Position numbers and translations under genes: made by a program. A stretch of 64,000 bases of DNA from contig NZ_QGGR01000027.1 of NCBI RefSeq assembly GCF_003148685.1, positions 1 through 64,000 on the forward strand. Reading direction: 5' to 3'. Each line of letters starts with the position of its first letter. The first letter of the stretch is position 1. The stretch is from Actinoplanes xinjiangensis (lineage in GTDB: Bacteria > Actinomycetota > Actinomycetes > Mycobacteriales > Micromonosporaceae). The notes below the pieces were generated by a model. That model did no database searches. It was not told where the DNA came from and worked only from the letters and a program-made list of their open reading frames with translations. Positions 1 through 8,692 of this stretch are shown piece after piece.

Positions 1-80
1 GCGGTCCGCGTGATCTTCTGCAGCCGCCGGCCCTCGGCCATCGACAGCGCCCGCACGAACACTTCCGGGCGTCGGCCCAC
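1..80 (-). CDS. IS630-like transposase, 5' end only
   Basis: Reading leftward from a GTG at 80, the first 26 codons give a peptide containing VRALSMAEGRRLQKITR, which resembles the N-terminus of IS630-family (DDE) transposases just before their helix-turn-helix. A strong ribosome site, GGAGGTGA, lies 6 bases upstream of the GTG. The rest of the gene runs off the left edge, so catalytic residues and intactness cannot be judged. I could not identify a terminal inverted repeat in the adjacent DNA. The assignment rests on a short peptide recognised from memory and is moderate. Confidence 0.6.
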   Translation of the reverse strand, partial: MGRRPEVFVRALSMAEGRRLQKITRT

Positions 81-420
81 CCGGCATCACCTCCCACACA
101 ACAGCGAGAGAGACAGCCTGCCCGAAACATGCCCAGAACCGACGGATTACACGGCCAACGTTCAAAGACGAGGCACTAGCCACAGTCCCCGGCGCACCCA
201 CCGCCCCTAGCACCGGTCAGTCCAGTACTCCTACCGGCTCACTCCTACCGGCACTGGCTTGGCTACTGCGCACAGCACGGCGGCGAGGCGACCACCCCGG
301 CTTCCGCTACGCCCTTTCGAACCAGCCGTGCCAATCGGCGGCTGAACCCCAGCAGACGCGACGACGACAGCACACACAACGGCATTGCGAGCTCCTGCCA
401 CCGCTATGGCCTCGATAAAC

Positions 421-444
421 GCACACGATCAGCGGATCGAGTGC
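421..444. repeat. Short palindrome, GCACACGATC type
   Basis: GCACACGATC, a 4-base loop AGCG, then GATCGAGTGC. The arms pair over 10 bases with one mismatch. Related palindromes built on the same CACGATC/GATCGTG core occur near 18701-18732 and 48175-48314, all in gene-free DNA. Confidence 0.5.
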
Positions 445-930
445 GCCCGCCCACGCCATGACGACAACAGGAGCCCACGTTCGGCAACCGTGGTCGCTGA
501 CCAGCACTGCCAGCGACCGCGCCGCCCCCGCCCCCCAGCCCGGCCCAAGCCCGACCCAGGCCCCAGCACGGCCCCAGCCCCACCCAGGCCCCGGCCCGCC
601 CCCAGCCGGCCCAGGCCCCAGCCCGGCCACGGCCCCAGCCCCAGCCCCAGCGTCGGTCCAGCCCGGCTCGGCGGTCGACTTCGCCCGAAGACTGTCCACG
701 TTTTCCGCTCGGCTTCCAGCACTTGTCGCAACGCTTCTGCTCCGAATGCAGACGGCGATCATCCCGGCGAAGACCAGCGAGCGTTGCCGACAAACGACCG
801 CCCCATGATCAGTCGCGAGGCTCCGGCCGCTCACGGCACTCCGAACCGTGCCAAAAGGAAGCGGACACATCCATGAGCCAAGCATCCGACGATGGCCGTT
901 CGAGGACTGCCCGCGCAACGGGGATCACGC

Positions 931-987
931 CCGGCTGGCTCCCACCGCTGCCTCAGGCGCGCTGAGACAGCGGTGACAGCCAGCCGG
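931..987. repeat. Large imperfect palindrome, family A copy 1
   Basis: An inverted repeat with arms starting CCGGCTGG and ending CCAGCCGG, and inner arms carrying ACCGCTG and CAGCGGT. Pairing is imperfect at a few positions. It is a diverged copy of the palindromes at 997-1047 and 33733-33791, sharing the CACCGCTG core and the CTGAGACAGCGG side. Confidence 0.75.
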
Positions 988-996
988 ATCCGCTCA

Positions 997-1047
997 GCTG
1001 GTCCTCACCGCTGTCTCGAGCGTCGTGAGACAGCGGTGAGGACCAGC
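997..1047. repeat. Perfect 21-bp stem palindrome, family A copy 2
   Basis: The left arm (997-1017) and right arm (1027-1047) are perfect reverse complements over 21 bases, with a 9-base loop at 1018-1026. The core is CACCGCTGTCTC and GAGACAGCGGTG. It lies 10 bases after copy 1. The same core and loop size recur 32 kb away at 33733. Confidence 0.85.
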
Positions 1048-1310
1048 CGAGCAAGATCGGCGGCCATCGGCATGTGATGAACAGCAGGCGCTTCCACTGG
1101 TTGTGGTTCGACTACGCCGGATTCCCGGAAGGTGAAACCGGGGTCCCATAGACGGGGCGGGCCGGAATCCCGAGCAGGGACGGCCGGGAGCTCCATGAAC
1201 GGGCGGGCCGAAGTCCCGGGAAGAGAAGGCTGGGAGCCCTCAAGAGGGTCGCCAAGTGCCGAAAAAGAGCCGCGCAGGCGCCGGAAGGGCGTGTCAGGCG
1301 CCGGAAGGGG

Positions 1311-1385
1311 CGCCCGGCGCCGAAGGCCGAAGGGGCGCCCGGCGCCGAAGGCCGAAGGGGCGCCCAGCGCCGAAGGTCGGAGGGG
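1311..1385. repeat. Three tandem 25-bp repeats
   Basis: The unit reads CGCCCGGCGCCGAAGGCCGA plus AGGGG. Two copies are identical (1311-1335, 1336-1360) and the third (1361-1385) is diverged. Degenerate copies flank on both sides. The array lies immediately downstream of the uppS-like gene stop. No coding role is apparent. Confidence 0.8.
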
Positions 1386-1407
1386 CATCAGGCGGCGGAG
1401 GGGGGCG

Positions 1408-2178
1408 TCAGGCGCCGTAGCGGCGCTGGCGGGATGAGTAGGAGCGCAGCGCCCGCAGGAAGTCGATGCGGCGGAAGTCGGGCCAGTTGGCGTCGTGGAA
1501 GTAGAACTCCGAATGGGCCGACTGCCACAGGAGGAAGCCGGAGAGGCGCTGTTCCCCGCTGGTTCGGATGACCAGGTCGGGGTCGGGCTGGCCGCGGGTG
1601 TAGAGGTGTTCGGCGATGTGTTCGACGTCGAGGATCTCGGCCAGTTCCTCGATGGTGCCGCCGGTCGCGGCGTGCTCGTACAGCAGGGAGCGGACCGCGT
1701 CGGTGATCTCGCGGCGCCCGCCGTAGCCGACGGCCATGTTGACCTCGACGCCGTCGCCGCGGTCGCGGGTCTTCTCCTGCGCGGCCTTGAGCGTGGCGGC
1801 CGTGGCGGCGGGCAGGATGTCGAGGGCGCCGACCATCCGCAGCCGCCAGGGGTTGCCCTCCTCGGCCAGTTCGGTCGCCAGGTCCTCGATGATCTGGACG
1901 AGCGGGTCCAGTTCGGCGGCCGGACGGCGCAGGTTGTCGGTGGCCAGCAGGTAGAGCGTGACGTGCTCGATGCCGGACTGGTCGCACCAGGTCAGCAGGT
2001 CCTTGACTCGGGTCGCGCCGACGCGGTGGCCGTCGTTGGGGTCGACGAAGCCCATCTCCCGGGCCCACCGGCGGTTGCCGTCGCACATCACGCCGATGTG
2101 TTTGGGCACGGGTTTGCCGGCCAGCTTCCCCGCCAGCCGCCGTTCGTAAAAGGTGTAGACCAGAGAACGCAGACTCAT
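1408..2178 (-). CDS. uppS: Isoprenyl diphosphate synthase (cis-prenyltransferase)
   Basis: A 256-residue cis-prenyltransferase that condenses isopentenyl diphosphate in Z configuration on an allylic diphosphate, feeding polyprenyl-phosphate carriers for cell-wall assembly. Family signatures are HIGVMCDGNRRWA near residues 27-39 (catalytic Asp33), YGGRREI, and the C-terminal PDPDLVIRTSGEQR with SEFYF. Residue context (LEHVTLYLLATDN-like) recalls the short-chain Z-farnesyl synthase type of mycobacteria, so product length is uncertain. The ATG at 2178 was chosen because the N-terminus matches the family and a TACGCT -10-like box (2187-2192) lies 8 bases upstream; the longer open frame reads into the PEPCK antisense strand. 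The 164-base gap to pckG shows nothing else. Confidence 0.9.
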   Translation of the reverse strand: MSLRSLVYTFYERRLAGKLAGKPVPKHIGVMCDGNRRWAREMGFVDPNDGHRVGATRVKDLLTWCDQSGIEHVTLYLLATDNLRRPAAELDPLVQIIEDLATELAEEGNPWRLRMVGALDILPAATAATLKAAQEKTRDRGDGVEVNMAVGYGGRREITDAVRSLLYEHAATGGTIEELAEILDVEHIAEHLYTRGQPDPDLVIRTSGEQRLSGFLLWQSAHSEFYFHDANWPDFRRIDFLRALRSYSSRQRRYGA

Positions 2179-2342
2179 CGCCCCAAAGCGTAGCCACCCC
2201 CGCCGCAGGCTCAAGCGGGGCGGGCCGCCGTGGGACCGTCCGCGGCCGGGATGCGCCCGATCGTGTGCGGGGGTATCGGCTGACCGGGTGACCGGCCGGC
2301 CCCCGCCGCGGCGCCGTTGCCGTGGCGGGGGCCGACTCGGGG

Positions 2343-4151
2343 TCAGGCGTCGGCCAGGCGGGCCTTCAGCGCGTCGAGTTCGGCCCACAGGACGGCCGGC
2401 AGCTTGTCGCCGAACTTGGTGAACCACTCGGTGACCTGCGGGATCTCGGCCTGCCACTCGTTCGGGTCGACCCGCAGCGCGGCGGCCAGGTCGGCCGGGT
2501 CGATGTCCAGGCCGGTGAGGTCGAGCGCCTCCGGGGTGGGGACGTGGCCGATCGGGGTCTCCACCGCGTCGGCCTTGCCGTCGAGCCGCTCGCACACCCA
2601 TTTGAGGACACGGCTGTTCTCACCGAAGCCGGGCCACAGGAACTGGCCCTCGTCGCCGCGGCGGAACCAGTTGACGTAGAAGACCTTCGGCAGCTTCGCG
2701 GCGTCGCCGGACGCGCCCTTGGCCATGTCGATCCAGTGCTGGAAGTAGTCGCCGGCGTGGTAGCCGATGAACGGCAGCATCGCCATCGGGTCACGGCGTA
2801 CGACGCCGACCTGGCCGACGGCGGCCGCGGTGGTCTCCGACGACAGGGTGGCGCCGAGGTAGACCCCGTGCACCCAGTCGCGGGCTTCGCTGACCAGCGG
2901 GATGGTCGTCTTGCGGCGGCCACCGAAGAGGATCGCGTCGATCGGTACGCCACGCGGGTCGTGGTACTCGTCGGCGAGGATCGGGCACTGCTCGATCGGG
3001 GTGCAGAAGCGGCTGTTCGGGTGGCTGGAGACGGCCTCCGACTGGGGCGTCCAGTCGTTGCCCTTCCAGTCGGTGAGGTGCGCGGGCGGCTCACCCATGC
3101 CCTCCCACCAGATGTCGCCGTCGTCGGTGAGTGCCACGTTCGTGAAGACCGAGTTGCCCTTGGCCAGGGTGCGCATGGCGTTCGGGTTGGTGTGGAAGTC
3201 GGTGCCGGGCGCGACGCCGAACAGGCCGAACTCGGGGTTCGTGGCCCACAGCCGGCCGTCCTCGCCGAACCGCATCCAGGCGATGTCGTCGCCGACGGTC
3301 TCGACCTTCCACCCGTCGAGAGTCGGTTCCAGCATCGCGAGGTTGGTCTTGCCGCACGCCGACGGGAACGCGCCGGCGATGTACCGGACCACGCCCTCCG
3401 GCGAGGTCAGCTTCATGATCAGCATGTGTTCGGCGAGCCAGCCCTCGTCGCGGGCGGCCACACTGGCGATCCGGAGCGCGAAGCACTTCTTGCCCAGCAG
3501 CGAGTTGCCCCCGTAACCCGAGCCAAACGACCAGATCTCCCGGGTCTCCGGGAAGTGCGAGATGTACTTCGTCTCGTTGCACGGCCAGGCGACGTCCTCG
3601 GCACCGTCGAGAAGCGGCGCGCCGATCGAGTGCAGCGCCGGCACGAAGTCGGCGCCGGTCTGCTCGAGAGCGGCCAGGACGTCGGTCCCCATCCGGGTCA
3701 TGATCCGCATGCTGGCCACGACGTACGGACTGTCGGTGAGCTCGACGCCGAACATCGGCTCGACCGCGTCGAGCGGGCCCATGCAGAAGGGCACGACGTA
3801 CATGGTCCGGCCCCGCATGCAGCCCCGGTACAGCCCGGTCATCAGCTGCTTCATCTCGGCCGGGTCCATCCAGTTGTTGGTGGGACCGGCGTCAGCCTCG
3901 TCGACCGAGCAGATGAAGGTGCGTTCCTCGACGCGTGCCACATCGGACGGGTCGGTGCGCGCCCAGAACGAGTTCGGTTTCTTCTTCTCGTCGAGACGGA
4001 CCAGGGCGCCGGTCTCGACCAGTTCGTCGGTGAGACGGGTCCACTCGGCCTCGGAACCGTCACACCAGACGATGCGGTCGGGTGTGGTCAGGGCGGCGAC
4101 CTCGTCGATCCACGCAAGCAATCGCGGGTGCGAGGTAGGGGGCTGAGTCAA
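2343..4151 (-). CDS. pckG: Phosphoenolpyruvate carboxykinase (GTP)
   Basis: A 602-residue GTP-dependent PEPCK interconverting oxaloacetate and phosphoenolpyruvate, a cytosolic gluconeogenic/anaplerotic enzyme. Visible signatures are the substrate loop [15 protein letters not shown], the kinase-1a P-loop with reactive Cys [10 protein letters not shown] (about residues 262-271), the metal-binding DDIAWM (about 288), and FGGRR and [11 protein letters not shown] toward the C-terminus. Length is normal for the GTP class. The start is TTG: an AAGGAG ribosome site at 4159-4164 sits 7 bases upstream, and no ATG or GTG gives a better N-terminus. It is divergent from the sigma-factor gene across a 310-base gap. 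Confidence 0.97.
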   Translation of the reverse strand: MTQPPTSHPRLLAWIDEVAALTTPDRIVWCDGSEAEWTRLTDELVETGALVRLDEKKKPNSFWARTDPSDVARVEERTFICSVDEADAGPTNNWMDPAEMKQLMTGLYRGCMRGRTMYVVPFCMGPLDAVEPMFGVELTDSPYVVASMRIMTRMGTDVLAALEQTGADFVPALHSIGAPLLDGAEDVAWPCNETKYISHFPETREIWSFGSGYGGNSLLGKKCFALRIASVAARDEGWLAEHMLIMKLTSPEGVVRYIAGAFPSACGKTNLAMLEPTLDGWKVETVGDDIAWMRFGEDGRLWATNPEFGLFGVAPGTDFHTNPNAMRTLAKGNSVFTNVALTDDGDIWWEGMGEPPAHLTDWKGNDWTPQSEAVSSHPNSRFCTPIEQCPILADEYHDPRGVPIDAILFGGRRKTTIPLVSEARDWVHGVYLGATLSSETTAAAVGQVGVVRRDPMAMLPFIGYHAGDYFQHWIDMAKGASGDAAKLPKVFYVNWFRRGDEGQFLWPGFGENSRVLKWVCERLDGKADAVETPIGHVPTPEALDLTGLDIDPADLAAALRVDPNEWQAEIPQVTEWFTKFGDKLPAVLWAELDALKARLADA

Positions 4152-4461
4152 GGTGAAGCTCCTTCGGTCGGCACTGACCTATGACTGACCTGCCGGAATC
4201 CGGCTGTGTCATGGGGGAGTCACGTCAGCGTAAGCCCGACTGAGCATTGAGTTCATCGGTTACACCTGTGGACAACCGCACAATCTTTGGCTGCTTTGCG
4301 CGCAGACGAGCGATTCTTCGCCGCAAAGCGCAACTGTGCGCAAGGCGGCCGGTTCCGGACGAGCCACACCGTCAGTCTCGACAACTTTCACAAAAAGGAC
4401 TTAGCGGCTTAGACTTCCGCGTAATCGGGCTTTCCTCGCAGTTCCGGCCACAGGAGGCGGA
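4152..4461. promoter_or_regulatory. Divergent intergenic region, pckG / sigma factor
   Basis: 310 bases without a gene. On the + strand TTTCAC (4386-4391) and TAGACT (4410-4415), 18 bases apart, form a plausible promoter for the sigma gene, whose ribosome site AGGAGG precedes its ATG. On the - strand a TACGCT box (about 4227-4232) may serve pckG. GCTTTGCG and CGCAAAGC, plus TGCGCAA, form overlapping inverted motifs around 4293-4350 that could bind a regulator. These are visual calls only. Confidence 0.4.
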
Positions 4462-5226
4462 ATGACGATCCCGGGCAACGACGCGGACTCGGACACCGGC
4501 TTGCTCGCCGCGGTCCGGGCCGGCGACACCGCCGCGTACGGCACGCTCTATGAGCGGCACCACACGGCAGCCCGCAAGTTCGCCTTCGGACTGGTCCACG
4601 ATCCCGCCGACGTCGACGACCTGGTGGCCGAGACGTTCGCCAAGGTGTTCGCCACCCTGCGCGCCGGCCGGGGACCGCTCGTCGCGTTCCGGGCCTATCT
4701 GCACACCACCATGCGGCACCTCTGTTACCACCGGGCGCGGCTGGACCGGCGGCTGGAGTTCACCGACGACCTGACCCGCTACGACGCGGGCGAGCCGTTC
4801 AGTGATCCGGCCCTGGACCGGCTGGAGCGCACGTTCGCGGCGGCCGCCTTCCGGCAGTTGCCCGAACGCTGGCGCGACGTGCTGTGGCAGACCGAGATCG
4901 AGGGCAGCACCCCGGCCGAGCTGGCGCCCCGGATGGGCCTCACCCCGAACGCGGTGGCCGTCCTCGCCCACCGGGCCCGGGAGGGACTGCGCAGTCTCTA
5001 TCTCCAGCAGCACGTGGCCGCGGGCGACCATCCGGAGTGCCGCTGGGCCGGCGAGCGGCTGGGCGGCCAGGTACGCGGCAAGCTCGCTCCGCGTGACGCG
5101 CATCGCATGCGGACCCACCTCGGCTGGTGCTCGAACTGCCGCAACAGCCTCGCCGAGATCCGTGAAGTCGACGGCTTTCGTCACGGTCCGTATCGCCAGC
5201 GTCACCATGCCGAGACGTCCGGTTAA
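4462..5226 (+). CDS. ECF-like RNA polymerase sigma factor with C-terminal zinc-finger-like tail
   Basis: A 254-residue sigma-70-family protein. Region 2 spans about residues 13-95 (DDLVAETFAKVF is the typical helix) and region 4 about 120-175, with the helix-turn-helix LAPRMGLTPNAVAVLAHRAR. ECF factors are usually about 180-200 residues; the extra C-terminus carries H, then HxxxCxxC in RTHLGWCSNC, the arrangement found in zinc-binding anti-sigma (zf-HC2) domains. It may thus sense its signal in cis; this is inference. The ATG has an AGGAGG site 6 bases upstream. No separate anti-sigma gene is adjacent; the next genes encode GtrA membrane proteins. Confidence 0.88.
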   Translation: MTIPGNDADSDTGLLAAVRAGDTAAYGTLYERHHTAARKFAFGLVHDPADVDDLVAETFAKVFATLRAGRGPLVAFRAYLHTTMRHLCYHRARLDRRLEFTDDLTRYDAGEPFSDPALDRLERTFAAAAFRQLPERWRDVLWQTEIEGSTPAELAPRMGLTPNAVAVLAHRAREGLRSLYLQQHVAAGDHPECRWAGERLGGQVRGKLAPRDAHRMRTHLGWCSNCRNSLAEIREVDGFRHGPYRQRHHAETSG

Positions 5227-5278
5227 GACCCGGCAACGAGGACGGCGATGGGTGACCCGCCCCGGTACCCTCGGATCC

Positions 5279-5761
5279 GTGCCCCCCAAACTTCCCCAGG
5301 CGTTCACCCTGCGCTCCCGGATCACGGGACTCGTCCGCGAGTTGGGCAAATTCGGGATCGTCGGCGGAATCGCCTTCACCGTCGACTTCGTGCTCTTCAA
5401 CGTCCTGCTGCAGGCGGGGCTGGAGACACTCACCGCCAAGGCCGCCTCCACCGCCGTGGCCACCACCATCGCGTTCTTCGGCAACCGGTTCTGGACCTGG
5501 CGTGACGGTGAGCACACCAACATGGCCCGTCAGTACTCGACCTTCTTCGTCCTGAACCTGATCGGCCTGGGTATCGCCCTGGCATGCCTCGCGATCAGCC
5601 ACTACGGCCTCGGGCAGGTCTGGCCGCAGCTACAGAGCCCGCTCGCCGACAACATCGCCGGCGTCGGCGTCGGGACCGTACTCGGTACCATGTTCCGCTT
5701 CTGGTCCTACCGCCGGTTCGTCTTCCGGGTCACTGCCGCCCCGGCGTCGGTTTCCCAGTGA
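5279..5761 (+). CDS. GtrA family membrane protein 1
   Basis: A 160-residue protein of the GtrA family: four hydrophobic segments, the N-terminal GKFGIVGGIAFTVDF signature, the central FFGNRFWTWR and the C-terminal MFRFWSYRRFVF. GtrA proteins are thought to help move polyprenyl-linked sugars across the membrane. I chose the GTG at 5279 because TACCCT (5266-5271) lies 7 bases upstream, the pattern of a leaderless transcript. A GTG at 5252 with a GAGGA site is an alternative adding 9 residues. It is followed 37 bases on by a second GtrA gene. Confidence 0.88.
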   Translation: MPPKLPQAFTLRSRITGLVRELGKFGIVGGIAFTVDFVLFNVLLQAGLETLTAKAASTAVATTIAFFGNRFWTWRDGEHTNMARQYSTFFVLNLIGLGIALACLAISHYGLGQVWPQLQSPLADNIAGVGVGTVLGTMFRFWSYRRFVFRVTAAPASVSQ

Positions 5762-5798
5762 CTCGGCGTAATCGCCCCCGTTCCCGTAAGGTTGCCCA

Positions 5799-6356
5799 AT
5801 GCCCTCAGCCAGTCCGCTGACGGAACGCCTCCGCCGGCTCGCCCCCGAAGCCATCGCCTTCGGCATCATCGGCGCCGGCAACACGCTGCTGTACCTCGCG
5901 ATCTACTGGGTGGCGATGCCGATCGGGCCGGTGAAGGCGAGTGTCCTCGCCACCATCATCACCACCACCCTGGCGTACGTGGCGAATCGTTACTGGACCT
6001 ACCGGCACCACACGCGGACCGCGCTGCGCCGGGAGTACACCCTGTTCTTCGGGTTCAACCTGGTCGGCATGGTCATCCAGTCCGGTATGACCTACCTCGG
6101 CAAGTACGGTTTCGGTCTCTCCGAGCACGAGGACAAGTTCCTGCTGCTCGGCATGACGACGGTCGGCATCGGCATCGCCACGATCTTCCGCTTCTGGGCG
6201 TACCGGACGTTCGTCTTCCTGAAGCCGCCGGTGGACGGCCACGAGGGCGCCATCACCGACATGGACGCGACCGCCGGGTTCGCCGAGCTGAGCGCGATCG
6301 ATGAGCCGGGCAGTGTGGCTCACCTCGATCTGCGGCCGGAGCTCGACCCGCGCTGA
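5799..6356 (+). CDS. GtrA family membrane protein 2
   Basis: A 185-residue GtrA-family protein with four predicted membrane segments, the internal YVANRYWTYR and C-terminal IFRFWAYRTFVF matching the preceding gene, then an extra acidic soluble tail of about 40 residues. The two genes look like an old tandem duplication. TAAGGT (5787-5792) lies 6 bases before the ATG, so it probably has its own leaderless promoter. Its 3' end overlaps the convergent PH-domain gene by 37 bases. Rv3277 of M. tuberculosis, next to Rv3278c and birA, is recalled as a GtrA protein in the same context. Confidence 0.88.
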   Translation: MPSASPLTERLRRLAPEAIAFGIIGAGNTLLYLAIYWVAMPIGPVKASVLATIITTTLAYVANRYWTYRHHTRTALRREYTLFFGFNLVGMVIQSGMTYLGKYGFGLSEHEDKFLLLGMTTVGIGIATIFRFWAYRTFVFLKPPVDGHEGAITDMDATAGFAELSAIDEPGSVAHLDLRPELDPR

Positions 6357-6877
6357 GGCTGGTCCTCTTCCTCTTCTTCCTCCGCTTCCCGGGCCGGGGC
6401 CAGCTCGATCAGCTCGTAGAGGGTGCTCTGCACCAGCTGCGCGGCGGGCACCCCGGCCAGCACGGCACGCTGGTCGCCGATCGAGTCGATGGTGAGCGTG
6501 CCGCTGCCGAACACACGGTCCAGTAACGACTGTTTCATCGCGTGATCGTTGATGCGGTTCAGCGGCAGGTCACGACGCTCCCGGTCGACGATGCCCCGCT
6601 GCATCAGCAGGCGCTCACCGGTCAGCACGTACTCCGTGCAGCGCCAGTCCAGTAGCGGGTGCACCCCGTACCGCCCGCCGTAATAGAGCATGATCGCGGC
6701 GACCATCAGCAGGCCGATTCGGCCGCCGTCGGTCGCCGGGAGCAGCACCAGGCCCATGACCAGGCCGGACAGGGCGAGTACCAGCACCAGGGCCGGGAGC
6801 ACCACTGCCTTCCAGTGCGGACGCACATGGAGGACGATCTCCTCCTCGTCCGCCAGAACATCCTCCGGGAACGCCAC
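6320..6877 (-). CDS. PH-domain (bPH2/DUF304-like) membrane protein
   Basis: A 185-residue protein beginning MAFPEDVLADEEEIV, with two hydrophobic segments near residues 22-65 (LPALVLVLALSGLVMGLVLL and IGLLMVAAIMLYYGG) followed by a bacterial PH-like domain (YVLTGERLLMQRGIVDRERRDLPLNRIND) and an acidic then basic tail. Function is unknown; such proteins sit in the cytoplasmic membrane. I chose the GTG at 6877 rather than the longer frame because TACGCT (6884-6889) lies exactly 6 bases upstream, a leaderless arrangement, and this avoids overlap with birA. Co-directional with birA, gap 4 bases. Confidence 0.82.
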   Translation of the reverse strand: MAFPEDVLADEEEIVLHVRPHWKAVVLPALVLVLALSGLVMGLVLLPATDGGRIGLLMVAAIMLYYGGRYGVHPLLDWRCTEYVLTGERLLMQRGIVDRERRDLPLNRINDHAMKQSLLDRVFGSGTLTIDSIGDQRAVLAGVPAAQLVQSTLYELIELAPAREAEEEEEEDQPQRGSSSGRRSR

Positions 6878-6881
6878 GCCG

Positions 6882-7703
6882 TCAGCGTACGTGCAGTACA
6901 TCCCCCGCCGAGACACGGAATTCCGTGTCTTCCTCCGTACGGATCACCAATTGGCCGTCCCGGTCCACGGCCAGCGCCTCGCCGGTCCGCTCGCCGCCCC
7001 CCGGCAGCAGCACCCGCACCTGCCGGCCGATCGTCGCGCAGTGCCGCTGGTACGCGGCCAGCAGCCCGCACATCTCGGCGTCGCCGCCGGCCTCGCGCCA
7101 CCCCTCATACCACCGGGCGGTGCCGCGCAGCAGCGCCCGCAGCAGCGGGCTGCGGTCCGGCTTGTCGGCGCCCGCCAGGAGCAGCGAGGTGGCCGGCACA
7201 CCGGTGGTCTCCGGCAACTCGTCGGTGCGGGTACTGACGTTCAGCCCGACGCCGATCACCACGGCGTCACCGGACACCTCGGCCAGGATCCCGGCGCACT
7301 TACGGTCACCGACCAGCAGATCGTTGGGCCACTTCAGGGCGGCGTCCACCTCGGCCACCCGGGCCACCGCCTCCACCAGGGCCACCCCGGCGAGCAGCGG
7401 CAGCCAGCCGAACGCCGACGTCGGCACCCCCGGGCCCGGACGCAGCAGCACGCTCACGGTGAGACCGGCCCGCGGCGGCGACACCCACTGACGGTCCCGC
7501 CGGCCGCGCCCGGCGACCTGACTCTCGGCGACCACCACGAGACCTTCCGGCTCGCCGGCCGCGGCGGCCGCCGCGGCGTCGGCGTTCGTCGAGCCGGTCT
7601 CCTCCCGCACCTCGATCTTCGACCACAGTCCACCGGGTACGACCAGCGCGCGGTTCAGTGCCCGTGCGGACAACGGCGGCCGGTCGAGCTCGGTGTATGC
7701 CAT
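6882..7703 (-). CDS. birA: Biotin-[acetyl-CoA-carboxylase] ligase
   Basis: A 273-residue class I biotin protein ligase that activates biotin with ATP and attaches it to the BCCP lysine, here presumably Lys546 of the AccA protein at 19357. Motifs: ETGSTN at 35-40, the biotin/AMP loop GRGRRDRQW at 65-73, KWPNDLL at 124-130 and GILAEV. No N-terminal DNA-binding domain is present, so it is not a repressor. The ATG is preceded at 6 bases by TAGGCT (7710-7715), a leaderless arrangement. Position next to accD matches the M. tuberculosis birA-accD5-accE5 locus. Confidence 0.95.
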   Translation of the reverse strand: MAYTELDRPPLSARALNRALVVPGGLWSKIEVREETGSTNADAAAAAAAGEPEGLVVVAESQVAGRGRRDRQWVSPPRAGLTVSVLLRPGPGVPTSAFGWLPLLAGVALVEAVARVAEVDAALKWPNDLLVGDRKCAGILAEVSGDAVVIGVGLNVSTRTDELPETTGVPATSLLLAGADKPDRSPLLRALLRGTARWYEGWREAGGDAEMCGLLAAYQRHCATIGRQVRVLLPGGGERTGEALAVDRDGQLVIRTEEDTEFRVSAGDVLHVR

Positions 7704-7725
7704 CCCGGCAGCCTAGCCCGGCCGC

Positions 7726-8568
7726 TCAGTGCGGCCCCGCGCTGTGTTTGCTGACGTAGGGCCGCGGTCGGGGGCTGGGCCGGTCCTCGGTGTCCTCCTG
7801 GCCGTCGTGTCCGGACCGGAGGTCACGTTCGGCCCACGACAGCGGCAGGCGCACCCGTGGCTCCCGGGGCGGCCACTCCGGCATCGGCCCGATCGGCGGC
7901 ACCGCCGGTGGCATCGCCGGCAGGTCGAATCCGGTCGCCGGTTCGTAGTCGGGCACCGGTGGCAGCGCGGCGATCTCCAGGGCCGGCTCCGGATCGGCGA
8001 ACAGGTCGTCCGGCAGCGGGGTCCAGTAGTCGCCGGGCTGGTGCGGCTCGACGTCCAGCTCGGTGTAGCGGCCGGCGTAGCCACCGGGGCTCTCGATGTC
8101 GCGCCGCGCCCAGGCCGGGCCGTCCGGCTCCGGCTCACGGCGGCGGCGACGGGGCGGCCACGGGTCGTCCCGGGGGTAGCCGTTCTCGTAGCCGAGGCGC
8201 TCGTCGTCGTCGTACGGCGGCTCGCCGAAGTGCTCGTCGTCGGCCAGCTCGTCCTCGTCGGCGAGCCCGATCGACGCCAGCCCGCTCGCGTTCGCCTCGC
8301 CGTCGGCCGGCCGGCCGCTGAAGGCTGCGGTCAGTCTCCGCCTGCGCTCGGCCCGCGGCTCTCCGCCCTCGTCCGTGTCCACGTCCGCCGTGGCGGGCGG
8401 CCCGGGTAGGGACCTCGCCACGGATTCCGGACGTCGGCGGCGAGGGGATGAGCCGGCACGGTTCGCCCGACGAGCGCCGCCACCGAAGATCACGGTGCGG
8501 AAGCTGATCAGTGTGGCGAGGCCGCCTGCGATGAAGGCGAGCCCGGCCGCGGTCATCCAGTTCGTCAC
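7726..8568 (-). CDS. Hypothetical single-pass membrane protein with long acidic/Pro-rich tail
   Basis: About 280 residues. The N-terminus [20 protein letters not shown] continues to [10 protein letters not shown] and forms one membrane helix; the remainder is low-complexity, rich in Arg, Pro, Asp and Glu, with no recognised domain. Codon bias supports coding on this strand, though the opposite strand is also open. The GTG at 8568 is chosen because the hydrophobic segment follows directly; upstream in-frame starts up to 8658 would run into the accD promoter. Divergent from accD, co-directional with birA, gap 22 bases. Function unknown. Confidence 0.6.
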   Translation of the reverse strand: MTNWMTAAGLAFIAGGLATLISFRTVIFGGGARRANRAGSSPRRRRPESVARSLPGPPATADVDTDEGGEPRAERRRRLTAAFSGRPADGEANASGLASIGLADEDELADDEHFGEPPYDDDERLGYENGYPRDDPWPPRRRRREPEPDGPAWARRDIESPGGYAGRYTELDVEPHQPGDYWTPLPDDLFADPEPALEIAALPPVPDYEPATGFDLPAMPPAVPPIGPMPEWPPREPRVRLPLSWAERDLRSGHDGQEDTEDRPSPRPRPYVSKHSAGPH

Positions 8569-8692
8569 GCCGGTTGTAACGAATGGGGCATTGGGTATGA
8601 AACGCACGCGTAGCGACGCCCGCCGTGTGCGACGCCGCCCGGTTACGATGCTGATCATCGACTTAACGATCGCTCAGAGGGTGGAGACCTTC

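Larger units (their letters stand above)
81..1407. other. 1.3 kb gene-poor region with palindromes and short repeats
   Basis: No open frame here looks like a real gene. Frames at about 385-918 arise from a low-complexity stretch (about 531-665) made of GGCCCC/CAGCCC units and have no recognisable domain or consistent ribosome site. The region also holds a short palindrome (421-444), two large hairpins (931-1047), 25-base tandem repeats (1311-1385) and a duplicated CTCCTACCGGC near 228-255. It separates a partial transposase from the uppS-like gene. Confidence 0.6.

Noticed and set aside
385-876. Pro-rich open frames in the first kilobase, both strands
   Set aside because: They come from a GGCCCC/CAGCCC low-complexity tract that is open in several frames. 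No start signal or domain.
2322-4184. 620-residue open frame opposite pckG
   Set aside because: It is the antisense shadow of a clearly conserved PEPCK; high GC leaves the complementary frame open. No domain or ribosome site.
4293-4350. TTTGCGC/GCGCAAA inverted motifs as a defined operator
   Set aside because: Several overlapping partial pairings are possible and no known operator consensus fits; mentioned only within the intergenic entry.
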